Position numbers and translations under genes: made by a program. The notes beneath the pieces were generated by a model. That model saw nothing but the letters and a program-made list of their open reading frames with translations. It made no database searches and had not been told where the DNA came from. A DNA stretch of 64,000 bases from positions 12,070,518 to 12,134,517 of the forward strand of contig JAKZAP010000022.1 in NCBI GenBank assembly GCA_023053575.1, written 5' to 3'. The number at the start of each line of letters is the position of its first letter. Position 1 is the stretch's first letter. This DNA is from Branchinecta lynchi. Lineage: Eukaryota > Arthropoda > Branchiopoda > Anostraca > Branchinectidae. This document shows, piece after piece, positions 55,601 to 64,000 of this stretch.

Positions 55601-58600
55601 GTTTTCAAATTCCAGACCTTCACTAACCCGTCCGCTGCCGCACTTACAAGCTGAGTTCCAGATGAGATCCACGCAACACGAAGAACGGAACTCTCGTGTC
55701 CCTCTAATGTCTAAAATAAGCAATTTCCTTTATTTATTATTTATTTAAACTAGGATACGACCACTAGGGTCAAACAAATGACAGAATAATTAACAAACTG
55801 GATAAATATAAACTACAAATAAAATAAAACAAATTTCAGCACATCAACCTGGGGAGAACCCACAATAAAGTAGGGTACCCCACGACAGCCAAATTGTCAA
55901 ACTCAGCCACATATGAGAACTCCCACAAGAAGGAGAGGATTCTCAGCGCGCAGAATTCGTGTCTGAAGTGATAGTGATATATGATGAAATGATACATTTC
56001 AAGTTTAACTTATATTCAAAAAATGAATACAACGGATACGTCAGCTACGATGCTTCATCAGCGATATTTCAGCCCTTCTTGGCAAGGGTCCTCGTCAGGC
56101 TGTCAGATTACAGGTTTGATTCCTTCCCCGACGTTGACACTGCGGATTGACAGCCTGACGAGGACCCTTGCCAAGAAGGGCCGAAATATCACTGAAGAAG
56201 CACCATAGCTGACGTATCCGCTGTATACATTATTTGAATGTGTTTCAAAGTCAGCTCGGGCTCAAGGAATATTTTGACTAATTTAAGGGATATTAGAGCT
56301 TTTTTGCAGATACCATGGTCTAAAGTCGTTTCCGCAGTTACCGTGGTATCTGATAAAACGGTCATAAGGCGTTTTTGCAGTTATCGTGGTATCTGATATT
56401 CAGACACCACTGTCCGACTGTGGTATCTGATCGAGATATCTGGAAAGTCGCCTCACTTCCCTAAAATTTTGTCAAATTGGTGGAAAAGAAGTTTGGCACT
56501 TAGCGATGTTACTGCATTTCAGTTTTTCCTTTGGAATGACTTCGAAAAACGCAATTTCGGCAATTATCCTTTATGCAGAGCAACCGTATATCAGATACCA
56601 AGGTAACCGCAAAATCGGCTAATTGCAGATCCATTTACCGTGGTAACGATGCCATGGTATCCGCAAAAACACAACTATATTTTCACCCCGGGCTCAAGTA
56701 ATAATGAGCGTGTTCCACCCTTCTAACAATAGTTACGATTAGTTACTATTTCCGTTCCATCCTCACGAAATGTTACTACGCTGACCGTTCCAACCTTCTC
56801 GAAATAGTAACTAATAGTTACTATTTGCTTACCATGCTCGGGAGCGTGGTAAGCGTAGAAACTACGCATCTCTTGAACGTGATTGGTCGGATTTGCCCGT
56901 GGCATGATATTCTGCTGGAAAATAGAAAAATCGTTCCAGCCTTGACGGCAGAAAGCCAGAATTCGTGACGTCATGCGTAGTAACTACGGCATGTAGGGTG
57001 GAACACGCTCAATGTTCAGAGTGTCTGCTGCTTGCACGACAACCCAAACTTCATCCAGACGCGGAGAATTTGAACTTCAACAAAGGCCTACATTTCCAGG
57101 GCCGACATCGGAGAAGTTACGCTTGTAGAAAACTAGGAAATGATCTGGGATATGTCCTGCAAGGCATCTGACATTTTTATTTGATTTTCCGGCACCTACT
57201 TACAGTTGGTAAATATTTCAAGCGTAGAGGGACAAGCACATAGAGTTACCACAAATCCGAAAGAACAATCATTCGATGAAATCCGTTATCTGTTGATTAC
57301 GGACAAACTAAGTAACGCATTTTTATCCAGTTTTCAGTCCTATTTAAGTGAAAAAGTGATCTGTTACTAGACTGTTGGATGTCAGTCCTATTCGGTTAAA
57401 CTCTTTCACATCTTTTTCAAATAGGAACCATTTGTATTGTCGATTCCTAGAATAGTCGGTGGTCTCAAACCAGGGCTCGGTCAAGCTCAGTATGACCGTG
57501 GAATGATGCGGCGTAATGGGGGCTTAGATGGCTACGTGCTATCAGAACGGCTCCAAGCAAAAAAATCAAATGAGTAAAAAGTAAAATAAAGCTAAAAACT
57601 GTCCGATGTCTAGTCCTTTCAATAATTTACTATGAGATTTTAACCTACTTTTTCAAAATGAGCCGTATTTTCAATAATAAAAGGTGTTTACTGAGCTAAC
57701 GAATACTATCAGACTCACAGAGTAGTTGACGAGCGTACGAAGCTGACGGTCTTGCTGCTATAGAGGGTTAATCGAGGCCGTTTGTGAACAATGCTGGTGT
57801 TACAATCTCGCAGCAAGAATGTTGATTCCTAGTGATTGAGCCGGTTATCGAGTAATCCGACGCATATTGGCGGAGGAGCTTCTTTCATGCACATCTTGCA
57901 GTATTTACTGTTATGTTCCATTCTTCAAAACTATCTGAACACCGCTCTGCTTTGAAGAAATTATCCACCGCCTTGCCTATTTCAAGTCGCAGTCCCATTG
58001 ATGTCTAGCACGATCTCGGCAAAATTCTCGTCGTGAGCAAAATGCGTATCAAACTAGTGTAATCGCAACAAGTACAAAGATTGGTGCAGTTTTATAAGTA
58101 GTGAACTGAAAGATAAAAATGCTCCTCGGCCGGGATTTGAACCCAGGACCCTCTGCTTATATATCGGTCACGGTACAAGTCCCTTGTGTAAAGTGCCATC
58201 TATGCATTATGATTTGAGTAGTGTCGTTACCCGGTTCAGAATGTAACATGTGAAATTTTGATCTCCGGGTTTAAGAACCAAGAATGCTGGTACGGAAGTA
58301 GGTTGCGACAGGTCCGTTCACCAATTTTTCAAATGCACGCTCCCGACGTTCAATTTTCTCAGAGGCCTCAAGGTGGGGGGGGGGGGGGGGGTACCTTAAT
58401 GCAGGAGAAGTCGGTCAGCGACCAAATCTTAACAGTTGAATCCGCGGAGCCCGTAGCCACGACTTGATCTTCTGTTGAAAACTGCACGCACCAGACACAC
58501 CGGCGATGGCCGTTCAGGGTTCCGGCCAATGTCAGGTCAGACGCGTTCCAAATCTGAAAATAAACAGTCTAAAACCCTCGTTCACAGAGGAAGAACTTAG

Positions 58601-61600
58601 GTTGCGTTCCGCCACTTAGCGATTGTCAATCGTTAACTTTTTGCGTTCCACGTTTCTGATTTCGAAATTTAAGCTCCGCCCACCTACAATTTTCGTTCTA
58701 GAGCTTAACGATTGTTAACTATTTTGCAACGATGGTCGGTGAGCATCGTTACAAAATAGTTAACACTTGTAGAACTGGGAAAAGTTAAAGTTCAATTGGC
58801 ACATCAAACTACCCCAATCCCACTCTGTAACAACCTAGGAACAATGCTTACCCCCTAGCTCAGCAGCTTTTTCAACAGTTTCCTCTCTGTGATATTTCAA
58901 AGGGTAATATTTTGGGCCAGTACATGCTCAGTTTACTAGCTTGGACAAAGATAAAAGGGTGATGTTTCTTATAACACTTAGTAGATCTTTATTTTATGCA
59001 TAAATCCCCTTGTCTAATTCAGATTTAAACAGGCTATTTGTTTTTGAATGATTTTTGTAGCTATGTTCTTTTTATAAACTTATTGCATATTCTGGTACAT
59101 TTTATAAAGCAAGTTGATCACACTAGAACAATCAGGTAAACTGCATCTGCGGCTTGACTTATTGGTGACATCTCAAATATATCCTTTTCTATCAAGCGTT
59201 GCTGGGAGTTTTTGTATTTCCTGCCACGATATCGCAGTTCCTAAGATTTGGATCGCCGAAATGCCAGAGAGGTAAAGACAAGGGATAACAAGAAAACGGC
59301 CGATTTTCGTAGCGCCTTCTAAAGGAAATCGGAAATGTTTATTTGTGAAGCATTTAATACAAAATAAAGCATTAGAAGTGTCCATTGTGCTTTAACGATC
59401 GTTAAAACTGCAGTTAGCTCCGCCCCGAAGTAAAGTTAACGATTGTTAACAATTGTTAAGTTGGGGGAACGCAACCGTATTATCCACTACGAAAACCTCA
59501 AGTATGAAAATGTTTCCAATGTCGTCATGACAGTAGATGGCCGCAACAGCAGCTGGCAGTTAGGGATGAAATGCATTTGAAGAGAAATTCCGTTTTAGGC
59601 GCTTCGATTAAACAAGAAAGCTAAGCTGCTTCGGGACGCTAAGCAGCTTTCCGTGGCAGAAACCAAAATTTAACAGAGAGCGCGGGGGACCAACAATGGC
59701 TTTGCGTCGACTTTTAATCGGAGCAAGAATGATAATATCCGAGCCTGAAAGAAAGCACAAAAAGTGGTCCGAGAATCGTCAGTCTCTCAGGCGTATGACC
59801 CTGCATGGTCAACACCAAATTTCTACTAGACAGAGCTTGCAACAAAATTTTCGTTAGAACTTATTGCTTGGGAATGAAGCTTTAATTAATTTTCAATTTG
59901 CTACCGGAACCGGCACGAACCGGATATAGCACGAGGCATCAAAATAAATTAGAGCCCTGCAAACCATCAGCTTCTACCGGTATAGATCTTCTTTTCGTCA
60001 ATATTTTGTACAGCATTTTAATGAGTAAGCGACAGTATGTTTTATAAATTATTGATAGGGTCTTATTTAACTATTATGTTATTTGACCGAATAAATTCAA
60101 AACAATTAACGACCGGGAACTGCACAAATACATTCCACCAGAGATTGGCGAATGCGACCGTTAAAGGTATCGAACCCGAACCCAAGGCTAGATACGAATT
60201 CGACCCTAACAAAAATCAAATCACGTACATAGGTAAAACAAGACCTAAGGTTTCGATGGGATCCCACAAATCTAATATTTGATGGGCCTCTCTTCGCCAT
60301 ATTCAGTCTTCGCCAGGCTAACCATTAGAGAAAACCAAGTTCAGATTTACCTCTATAAGCCATATCTATTTTGACGATACTGACCGAAACTTCCTGCTTT
60401 ACTTCTACCAAATTTCCGGTTTCGGCTGAATACCGAGCAACTACTTGTCCAGCAAGAAAAAAAATTCAGAATCGGATCCAGCGTACGGTATCTCCTTATC
60501 CGTATAAAGGATATCTAATCAATTTCAAATAAAACTTTAGCTTCTAAAACAAAACCGGTTACAACCGGATTCCGGACAAATTATCAAATAAAACTTTAGC
60601 TTCTAAATCAAAACCGGTTACAACCGGATTCCGGACGAATTATAAGTCCGGCTAAAAAATGATTGCCATATACAGACTCAGCGTCTCTTCTTACCCCTAA
60701 ATCTGTCATCTAATCAACTTCAAATATAGATTATTACTTTTAACAAATTCTTCGGTTTTGGCCGGATTTCGGGCGAACTAGTTGTCCGGGTAGAAAATGC
60801 TTTTCACATAAGTGTTTAGCATGTCTACTTATCCCTAAATCGAACATTTAATCAACTCCAAATCAAACTTTTACTTCTAACCAACTTTCCGTTTTTTGCC
60901 GGGTTCCGGACAAACTATTCGTCCGGCTAGAAAATGGTTTTCACCACCGTATTCAGCATGTCTTCTTACCCCTCCCTAAATCGAACATTTAATCAACTTC
61001 AAATGAAACTTTTACTTTTAAACAACTTTCCGGTTTTTACTTGTCGGACGAGAAAATATTTTGCATATTCTTGTTCAGCATGTCTTCTTACCCCATAATC
61101 GACTATCACATTAGCTGTTTAAAAATATTTCGTTTGCCCCTTAATTTGAACCCCCTCCCCCACCCCTAAATGTAGGGCCACAGAGCCCATCTACGAACTT
61201 GACTTTACTCTTGACCCAAAAAGTCCTCACACCAAGTTTCATCAAAATATCTCATTCCCTTCGAGAGTTATCGTGCTAACAGACGGACAACTTTTACGAT
61301 GTCATAGGTCCACTTACGTTCTGGAATCCCAAAAAATGGTTGGATTGCCTGCCTATGCCCACTGCGTAAAAATTGGAAAACGGAAACTGGAAGAATGTAG
61401 ACTATGAAAATTTGAGTGGATTCGAAAGATGGAAGTTTTGGAATCCGAGTCCGAACCCAGCCTGACAAGCAGAAGATTGGAATCCGGCCAAAATGACGAA
61501 TCCTGGATTCGCCCATCTCTGCACTGCATAAGTGTTTGAGATCAATGTGGACCTAAACGTTCATTTTGAGGATGACGCGGTAAGAAAAAATTTGTTGACT

Positions 61601-63370
61601 CTGCCTTTTTTGTTTTGTTTAAACAGACTATTTGGTTTCTTTCTTCGGTATCCATCCCTATGTAACGGGCAATGGAGCTCGGTATGGTTGTTGTTTATTT
61701 ACTTATTTATTTATTTATAAAACGAACTTAGACTGCGAACCAACGAATGAGCCCTATCACTGTAGGCGATGAAAAAGTGGAGTAAATGAAGAAAATAAAC
61801 AAAACACATGAAACAAACAGAAAAAGACACTTAATTTCCAATCTTCGGTCAGGAAGCAGGGGATGACCTCGGGCGCTGGTTGGGCCCTGTTGTCCATGAT
61901 TTTTTAAAGCGATGAGGAAACATCCAAACGGGTAACACTTGCATCTTGAATTCTGAACTTCTTCGTCAATTTATGGTTATGACATAATTTCGGCAAGTGG
62001 AGCAGGTGTTTTACATATTTAAAATAACATGATCTCATCTTTTTAATCTCCTTCCTTCGCAGAACATGAGTGACTCCAGTCCCTGGTCCTGCACTCTTAC
62101 GTCTATCCAACGATCAATATAAGTTATTGTTATTTGCTTGTAAGGCATCAACTGGACGAAGCCAAAACGATTGAGTACGCGAAAGAACAAAAACAAAAGA
62201 AACTGTACACAGACAACAAATTATCAAACAACAGCAAAGTATCAAAGGAGCCAGGTGCGTTAGAATACAAAAAGCATCAAAGTGGCCCCGCCCCTCGGAC
62301 CCCAGGATTGGGGGATGGTTAGAGTTGACTCCTCCCAGGGGAGGAGTCAAGTAGTTGTTTTGTCGTGACGAGTGACAGGTTGGGCCGCCTTGGAGTTTCT
62401 TGGTTTCTTCGTCGCTATAACAGAACCCAACCAGCGCACGACCTTCTACACTGCTTCCTGGCCGACGATTGAAATTAAGTGTCTTTTTGTGTATGTTTAT
62501 GGGTTTGATTTATTTTCTTCATTTACTCCGCTTTCTGAAAACATTATAAATTACTTACTTACTGGACCAGAAAAAGTATCTTCACCTTTATACTGCCTAT
62601 ATTGTTGTTATTTTATCAATTGTGACGTGACCAAGTTTATGTTTGTTTTATTAATAGTGATTTCAGTCTGTTGTTTCTATACGTAGTCATAAGTATTCGA
62701 CCCGATGATTGAATACTACTGCAACACAAACAAATTGTATATAATATCAGTAATACTGATATTATACAGGCGTCGGTTTTATCTTCTCTCTTCAGACCCG
62801 GATACTTCGGTCCAGTAATCCACTCCTTGTGATTCTCTCGGGCCCAAACATGCGACTATCCTTACCTGTGTGGATGGCATGGAACCGTGAGCTGTATTCA
62901 GCATTTGATGTTGGGTAGCTTATTGTTTTTATATTTTTGCCCACACCCATTGTTAGTTGTTAATATTTATTGTTAGTTGTTTTGTATGGCCCAAGCTGAC
63001 CGTTTTATTAGATTAAATATATTATTGTGGACCAAATTAAGAAACCAAAATTGTATATTGCATGAAGATTATGTAAAGTAATAGTATATTATGTACTTGT
63101 ATGTTAGTAAATTTTTATTGACATTTCCCTGTGCTATTTTTCGCAATGAAGAATTTTTGGATGAATTAAGTGAATTTGAATTGCCTAGGCACTTCGTCAG
63201 GCTACTATAACAATCGTAAAAAAAAAATCCTTGAACTTTGCTTACCTTGGCTGTTTTGTCTCCTGAGGCCGAAGCTACGAACTTGTCATTTGGTGAAATC
63301 GCGACGAAGTTTACATCCTTGTCGTGTGCCAATATAGTGTGTGAGGACCTCAGGTGAACCGTTTCGCCAT
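43388..63370 (-). CDS. TBL3: TBL3/UTP13, U3 snoRNP WD40 protein (3' six exons)
   Basis: UTP13/TBL3 is a subunit of the UTP-B part of the small-subunit processome, acting in nucleolar 18S rRNA processing. Exons in transcription order: 63370-63246, 58553-58395, 55710-55545, 50463-50239, 45775-45645, 43600-43388. All have GT/AG borders and together give 338 residues plus a stop in one frame. They cover the last WD40 blades and then the Utp13 C-terminal domain. The order of landmarks (HDKDVNFVAISPNDK, GHRRCVWCVQF, LEGHESSVLRVAW, ITGAGDSTIVVWKD, RIDQKDALLRYATSWNTNSK, LEALIPYTERHMARLSRL) follows human TBL3 throughout. Human TBL3 is about 800 residues, so the first half lies beyond the right edge. 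Introns of 2.0-5.1 kb are full of repeats. Confidence 0.95.
43627..44041 (-). mobile_element. TTAA-flanked inverted-repeat element I copy 2
   Basis: Same 16-bp ends as 7510-7943. On the minus strand, GLIRDICSFLKL and KNHSLETLFRIWIGFSAGNV are kept but the frame is broken by stops and shifts. Lies in the last TBL3 intron, 26 bases upstream of the last exon. Confidence 0.78.
44170..44615. repeat. Two family H fold-back copies
   Basis: About 44170-44420 and 44450-44615. They show GATATTTCGGCCCTTCTTGG and its inverse, GCCTGACGAGGACCCTTGCC and GTCAACTTGGGCTCAA ends. Intronic. Confidence 0.7.
44670..45044 (-). CDS. Unassigned open frame, 124 codons
   Basis: A continuous minus-strand frame in a TBL3 intron, including CYHKCNACRLDVERMKVGPK, FCRHNGH and a C-terminal YTFQLKLTSAHTEYGTWQVY. 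Not recognised and not repeated elsewhere in the window. Cysteine spacing hints at a zinc ribbon, but this may be chance or a decayed transposon frame. Confidence 0.2.
   Translation of the reverse strand: MVQNQITNCAVQCEIYDLINVFPSACQTTRNKDKKPRILEVEILRKRKNCYHKCNACRLDVERMKVGPKFCRHNGHKLQKLHFLVPSGSYTFQLKLTSAHTEYGTWQVYAECEPSHWELLIFGV
45045..45644. other. Intron sequence, nothing recognised
   Basis: A T-run near 45076-45097 and a C-run near 45451. No exon or known repeat. Confidence 0.4.
45645..45775 (-). CDS. TBL3: TBL3 exon (Utp13 domain)
   Basis: Encodes EILTLYGGKELSTLISKLRI and DQKDALLRYATSWNTNSKNC ending QAQ. It joins the upstream exon at K-E without a gap relative to human TBL3. Confidence 0.92.
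45856..46370 (-). repeat. Family D MITE copy 2, split by element E
   Basis: Right end of D (GCGTGTTCCACCCTAC) at the left, with GTTACTACGCATGACTTCACG. After the E insertion, D resumes with GGCCAATCAC and CTCCCGAGCGTGGTAAGC. The other end is diverged or missing. Confidence 0.72.
45961..46265. repeat. Element E copy 1
   Basis: Perfect 15-bp inverted ends CCCGATGAAAAATTT / AAATTTTTCATCGGG. The interior has a GCTACTA-rich stretch. A second copy at 51189-52931 is enlarged by a family B insertion. Confidence 0.8.
46405..46605 (+). pseudogene. LINE ORF2 C-terminal fragment
   Basis: The frame reads NRDIHYEQALAKLNLSPLKV, then LEYLNLQFGKSVLAS...HRSLLPE. This fits the post-RT segment of CR1/jockey-like LINEs (Y-x-x-AL...L..R...L...FA-K...LFP). 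Decayed. Confidence 0.55.
46606..47324. other. Intron sequence, nothing firm
   Basis: Some frames could be further LINE debris. No exon of TBL3 belongs here, because the flanking exons join directly. Confidence 0.4.
47325..47790 (-). repeat. Family J-related repeat, inverted
   Basis: CAAGTTCCAATATTCAAAAC, GCTGATTTAAGCCTTTTCTC and GGAAGTAGGTTGCAT echo the J copies in reverse. Also resembles 57895-58320. Confidence 0.5.
47880..48545 (+). pseudogene. LINE 3' end(s)
   Basis: 48400-48541 reads RVPPPWNQLPKETANSPSLS, then RLKKQIDEMF, the usual C-terminus of non-LTR retrotransposon ORF2 (RV...WN.LP..V....S...FK..LD). A partial duplicate of the GTGCCGCCGC...ATCAACTGCCCAAA block is at about 48010-48045. 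Intronic and non-functional. Confidence 0.65.
48546..50238. other. Intron; unassigned minus-strand frames at 49069-49572
   Basis: The frames at 49336-49572 (CACTCFECFTKTVHEKLVFM) and 49069-49284 (GFHRGKTHLGKKLKQTKALI) may be remnants of a transposon protein, but I cannot assign a family. Sequence near 49550-49740 resembles 57230-57430, so this is part of a dispersed repeat. Confidence 0.35.
50239..50463 (-). CDS. TBL3: TBL3 exon (last WD blade and start of Utp13 domain)
   Basis: STDCKNVITGAGDSTIVVWK completes the last blade. An acidic linker and LLSNLLQNGKYKKALALAIR follow, then LEQPYRALTIIK. Acceptor TTTTTCTAG, donor GTAGGA. Confidence 0.94.
50650..51005 (+). pseudogene. LINE endonuclease fragment plus 3' tail
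   Basis: SLILGDFNISYGGEALIKLG contains the GDFN motif of APE-type LINE endonucleases. The sequence then jumps to an AT-rich tail ending AAATTTGATTGATTGATCA. Internally deleted copy. Confidence 0.65.
51189..52931. repeat. Element E copy 2, enlarged by family B
   Basis: Left GATGAAAATTTATCT and right CTTTTCATCGGG. E-specific flanks such as CAAGGCTACCGTGTTACTGC and CTACGCAGGCTACAAA match copy 1 on both sides of the family B element. Confidence 0.78.
51411..52799 (+). repeat. Family B element, copy 4 (most regular)
   Basis: Unit starts at 52164, 52301 and 52438 give an exact 137-bp period in the best-preserved part. Ends ACAAGACCAAAGG and TTTTGGGATCCCA; GACGGACGGACGG tract at 52736-52748. Flanked by AATAATA on both sides, consistent with a target duplication but in low-complexity sequence. 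Confidence 0.88.
52932..53743. other. Intron sequence; family K fragment at the end
   Basis: 53690-53743 resembles family K (GGGAGCTAGGTA.ACTATAAAAGGCAGAAT). The rest has no recognised feature. Confidence 0.4.
53744..53790 (-). pseudogene. Decayed copy of a TBL3 WD40 exon end (copy 1)
   Basis: Read on the minus strand it gives LTVEAPRAKVGTMT, against LTLDAHNAKVWSMT at the 3' end of the true exon 55545-55710. DNA identity is roughly 33 of 40. It lacks the donor site. The following 120 bases are shared with the copies at 54287 and 54648. Confidence 0.65.
53916..54262 (+). pseudogene. LINE 3' end with TATC tail
   Basis: The frame ends VTKLCPVPTKHARYAKSFVP, EFVKYFN, typical of LINE ORF2 C-termini. 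Non-coding sequence follows, then CTATCTATCTATATCTAC as a microsatellite tail. It interrupts the first copy of the duplicated intron/exon segment. Confidence 0.65.
54287..54333 (-). pseudogene. Decayed copy of a TBL3 WD40 exon end (copy 2)
   Basis: On the minus strand it reads LTVNAHSAKMGAMA, again parallel to LTLDAHNAKVWSMT of the true exon. Contiguous with the tandem duplication that starts at 54333. Confidence 0.65.
54333..54962. repeat. Perfect 315-bp tandem duplication
   Basis: 54333-54647 and 54648-54962 are identical base for base on reading. The unit includes ATTTTATATATTAAAAATAC and a truncated family C arm (TTCACTGTAAAAAGTTTCTC). Confidence 0.95.
55080..55394. other. Intron; (GAT)n microsatellite
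   Basis: Five to six GAT repeats near 55098-55114. Nothing else recognised. Confidence 0.5.
55395..55512. repeat. Family C fragment
   Basis: The right part of a family C element: GATAAGATTAATTCGAATTA, CCCAGTAGCAAACTGCAAGA, ending GTACAGTGT about 35 bases from the next exon. Confidence 0.65.
55545..55710 (-). CDS. TBL3: TBL3 exon (WD40 blade)
   Basis: TLEGHESSVLRVAWISSGTQ, LVSAAADGLVKVWNLKT and ALTLDAHNAKVWSMT: a complete GH...VW blade. It ends one base into a codon and joins the exon at 50463 as a valine. Confidence 0.95.
55992..56274. repeat. Family H fold-back element, copy 5 (complete)
   Basis: Arms of roughly 95-110 bp. Inner edges CTTGGCAAGGGTCCTCGTCA and TGACGAGGACCCTTGCCAAG are exact inverses, and outer parts ACGGATACGTCAGCTACGAT and GCTGACGTATCCG also pair. 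Confidence 0.78.
56295..56676. repeat. Inverted-repeat element, family G copy 2
   Basis: Left AGAGCTTTTTTGCAGATACC and right GGTATCCGCAAAAACACAAC. Multiple GTGGTATCTG half-sites inside; interior shared with copy 3 at 63503. Confidence 0.75.
56706..57010. repeat. Family D MITE copy 1 (complete, 305 bp)
   Basis: Perfect 16-bp ends GAGCGTGTTCCACCCT / AGGGTGGAACACGCTC, flanked by AAT on both sides (possible 3-bp target duplication, as for Harbinger-like elements). Contains short inverted AGTAACTA/TAGTTACT motifs. Confidence 0.85.
57011..57894. other. Intron sequence, dispersed repeat similarity only
   Basis: About 57230-57430 resembles 49550-49740. No coding exon. Confidence 0.4.
57895..58320 (-). 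repeat. Family J-related repeat interrupted by a SINE
   Basis: Flanks resemble 47410-47760 (GTTCCATTCTTCAAAACTAT, GATCTCCGGGTTTAAGAACC, GGAAGTAGGTTGCGAC). The insertion at about 58095-58205 is the second copy of the tRNA-related SINE. Confidence 0.55.
58095..58205 (-). mobile_element. tRNA-Thr-related SINE, copy 2
   Basis: In reverse orientation: ATAGATGGCACTTTACACAA, then a degraded anticodon region. The tRNA 3' half follows (GGGTTCAAATCCC, GAGGAGCATTTTT), then TTCAGTTCACTACTT. Its T loop (TTCAAAT) is closer to consensus than that of copy 1. Confidence 0.72.
58395..58553 (-). CDS. TBL3: TBL3 exon (WD40 blade)
   Basis: 53 codons: IWNASDLTLAGTLNGHRRCV, WCVQFSTEDQVVATGSADST and VKIWSLTDFSCIK. 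Donor GTACCC immediately abuts a C-run on the minus strand (G-run 58375-58390), an unusual place for a splice donor. Confidence 0.94.
58600..59476. repeat. Inverted-repeat element N (877 bp)
   Basis: Ends GGTTGCGTTCC / GGAACGCAACC are inverse. Subterminal GTTAACGATTGTTAAC-type palindromes are present at both ends, and AGCTCCGCCC recurs near each end. A 70-codon minus frame (59173-59385) is not recognisable. Lies 46 bases upstream of the TBL3 exon at 58395-58553 (transcription sense). Confidence 0.7.
59477..60236. other. Intron sequence, nothing recognised
   Basis: No repeat family or exon identified. Confidence 0.4.
60237..61331 (+). repeat. Family B element, copy 5
   Basis: AACAAGACCTAAGG...GGGATCCC left end, diverged units, ACCAAGTTTCATCAAAATAT, a shortened GACGGAC tract, and a right end mutated to CTGGAATCCC. 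A 60-bp duplication (AAATAAAACTTTAGCTTCTA) occurs at about 60526-60620. Confidence 0.84.
61332..61789. other. Intron sequence
   Basis: An ATTT microsatellite near 61698-61718; nothing else recognised. Confidence 0.4.
61790..62075. repeat. Repeat F copy 2 (uninterrupted)
   Basis: Matches the two parts of 5871-7340 flanking the family B element, so it represents the pre-insertion form. A 68-codon minus frame here is broken by a stop in copy 1. Confidence 0.7.
62076..63245. other. Intron sequence with two perfect palindromes
   Basis: 62325-62350 is TTGACTCCTCCC-AG-GGGAGGAGTCAA (12-bp stem). 62740-62766 is TATAATATCAGTA-A-TACTGATATTATA (13-bp stem). No exon of TBL3 belongs between 63246 and 58553, because the flanking exons join without a gap. 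Confidence 0.6.
63246..63370 (-). CDS. TBL3: TBL3 exon (WD40 blade start; first exon in window)
   Basis: GETVHLRSSHTILAHDKDVN, FVAISPNDKFVASASGDKTAK. It begins two bases into a codon after CTTGCTTCCATAG, so earlier exons must exist to the right of the window. Confidence 0.93.
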
Positions 63371-63502
63371 CTATGGAAGCAAGAGCGAATGAAAATGCCA
63401 TCATTTTCCACTACATCAAGCCGCCGGAGCGAATTCCTCTTCTTCTTCTTTAAAGGTTGGCGTTTCCAGGCGATGGGGATTCTTCTAGAACCTCCTAATA
63501 AG

Positions 63503-63870
63503 AGTTGCGTTTTTGCTGATACCATGGTTTCTGTTACCACGGTCTAAAGTCGTTTTTGCAGTTATCGTGGTATCTGGACAGTTATCGTGGTATCAGATAT
63601 TCAGATACTACGGTCCGACCGTGGTAACTGGTCGTGGTATCTGAAAAGTCATCTCACTTTCATCAAATTTTGTCAGATTGATCAGAAAGAAGTTTAGCAC
63701 TTAGTGATGTAACTGGATATCTGTTTTTCTTTTGGGATGACTTCGAAAAGTGCAATTTCGGCAATGTTGCAGAGCACCGTGAATCAGATACCACGATAAC
63801 TGCAAAAACGACTAATTGCAGATCCAGTTGCCGTGGTAACAGATACCATGGTATCAGCAAAAACGCAACT
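63503..63870. repeat. Inverted-repeat element, family G copy 3 (best ends)
   Basis: Perfect 26-bp terminal inverted repeat starting AGTTGCGTTTTTGCTGATAC, flanked by AAG on both sides (possible 3-bp duplication). Interior dense in GTGGTATCTG/CAGATACCAC half-sites. Confidence 0.85.
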
Positions 63871-64000
63871 AAGGTTTGTAGAAGGAAAGACGACAGAAAA
63901 TTCGGCCGGAAAACCCTTGTACGTGTTAGCCCTTTTAGAGACGGCTATACTCTTGTCAAGAAATTTACATTTATTCTCTCACTCTAGTTCACGGAGGTGG
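63871..64000. other. Nothing recognised
   Basis: Right edge of the window, presumably within a TBL3 intron. Confidence 0.35.

Noticed and set aside
62372..62686. 104-codon hydrophobic plus-strand frame in a TBL3 intron
   Set aside because: AT-rich composition, no start context, no similarity, and no matching splice sites.

Overview
The window is animal nuclear DNA, most likely from an invertebrate: it has spliced protein genes with GT/AG introns, very long introns, and a dense layer of nested transposable elements. I cannot name the species. Four protein-coding loci can be supported. (1) A single exon of a PRDM9-type PR/SET methyltransferase lies on the minus strand (3415-3719). (2) A two-exon plus-strand gene (16668-16786 joined to 23192-23669) encodes an unrecognised 198-residue protein with a very lysine-rich tail. 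(3) INTS13/Asunder lies on the minus strand (24274-26157, N-terminus missing) and converges on gene 2 with a 604-bp gap. (4) The 3' half of TBL3/UTP13, a U3 snoRNP WD40 protein, lies on the minus strand as six exons from 63370 to 43388; its first exons are beyond the right edge. When joined, the exons of genes 2, 3 and 4 keep one open frame (597 nt, 1845 nt, and 1017 nt after two leading bases). The join also gives continuous alignment to the known INTS13 and TBL3 families.

Most of the rest is repeats. I gave them working letters. A and B are 0.8-3 kb elements built of about 135-bp tandem units, followed by a (GACC)n or (GACG)n tetranucleotide tract and a palindromic right end. They resemble the 'pearl'/tandem-repeat-containing elements known from bivalves. 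C, D, E, G, H, I, L, M, N and S are inverted-repeat (MITE-like or fold-back) elements. F, J, K and R are other dispersed or tandem repeats. There is also a 3.3-kb hAT-like element with an 8-bp target duplication, two large Helitron-like elements, LINE 3' fragments, gypsy integrase debris and a tRNA-Thr-derived SINE.

Layout: 1-16 kb gypsy debris, PRDM exon, A/B/I/L elements and the hAT with its nested Helitron-like element; 16.7-26.2 kb genes 2 and 3; 27-43 kb repeats only; 43.4-63.4 kb TBL3 with repeat-filled introns. Nesting gives relative ages (B in E, B in F, A in M, SINE in C, E in D, Helitron-like element in hAT in retroelement).

The most unusual points are a 202-bp 28S rRNA fragment 25 bases past the TBL3 stop codon, degenerate copies of a TBL3 WD40 exon inside its own intron, a perfect 315-bp tandem duplication, and the shared 3' module of repeat families A and B. 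There is no sign of a prokaryotic-type system, operon or CRISPR array.
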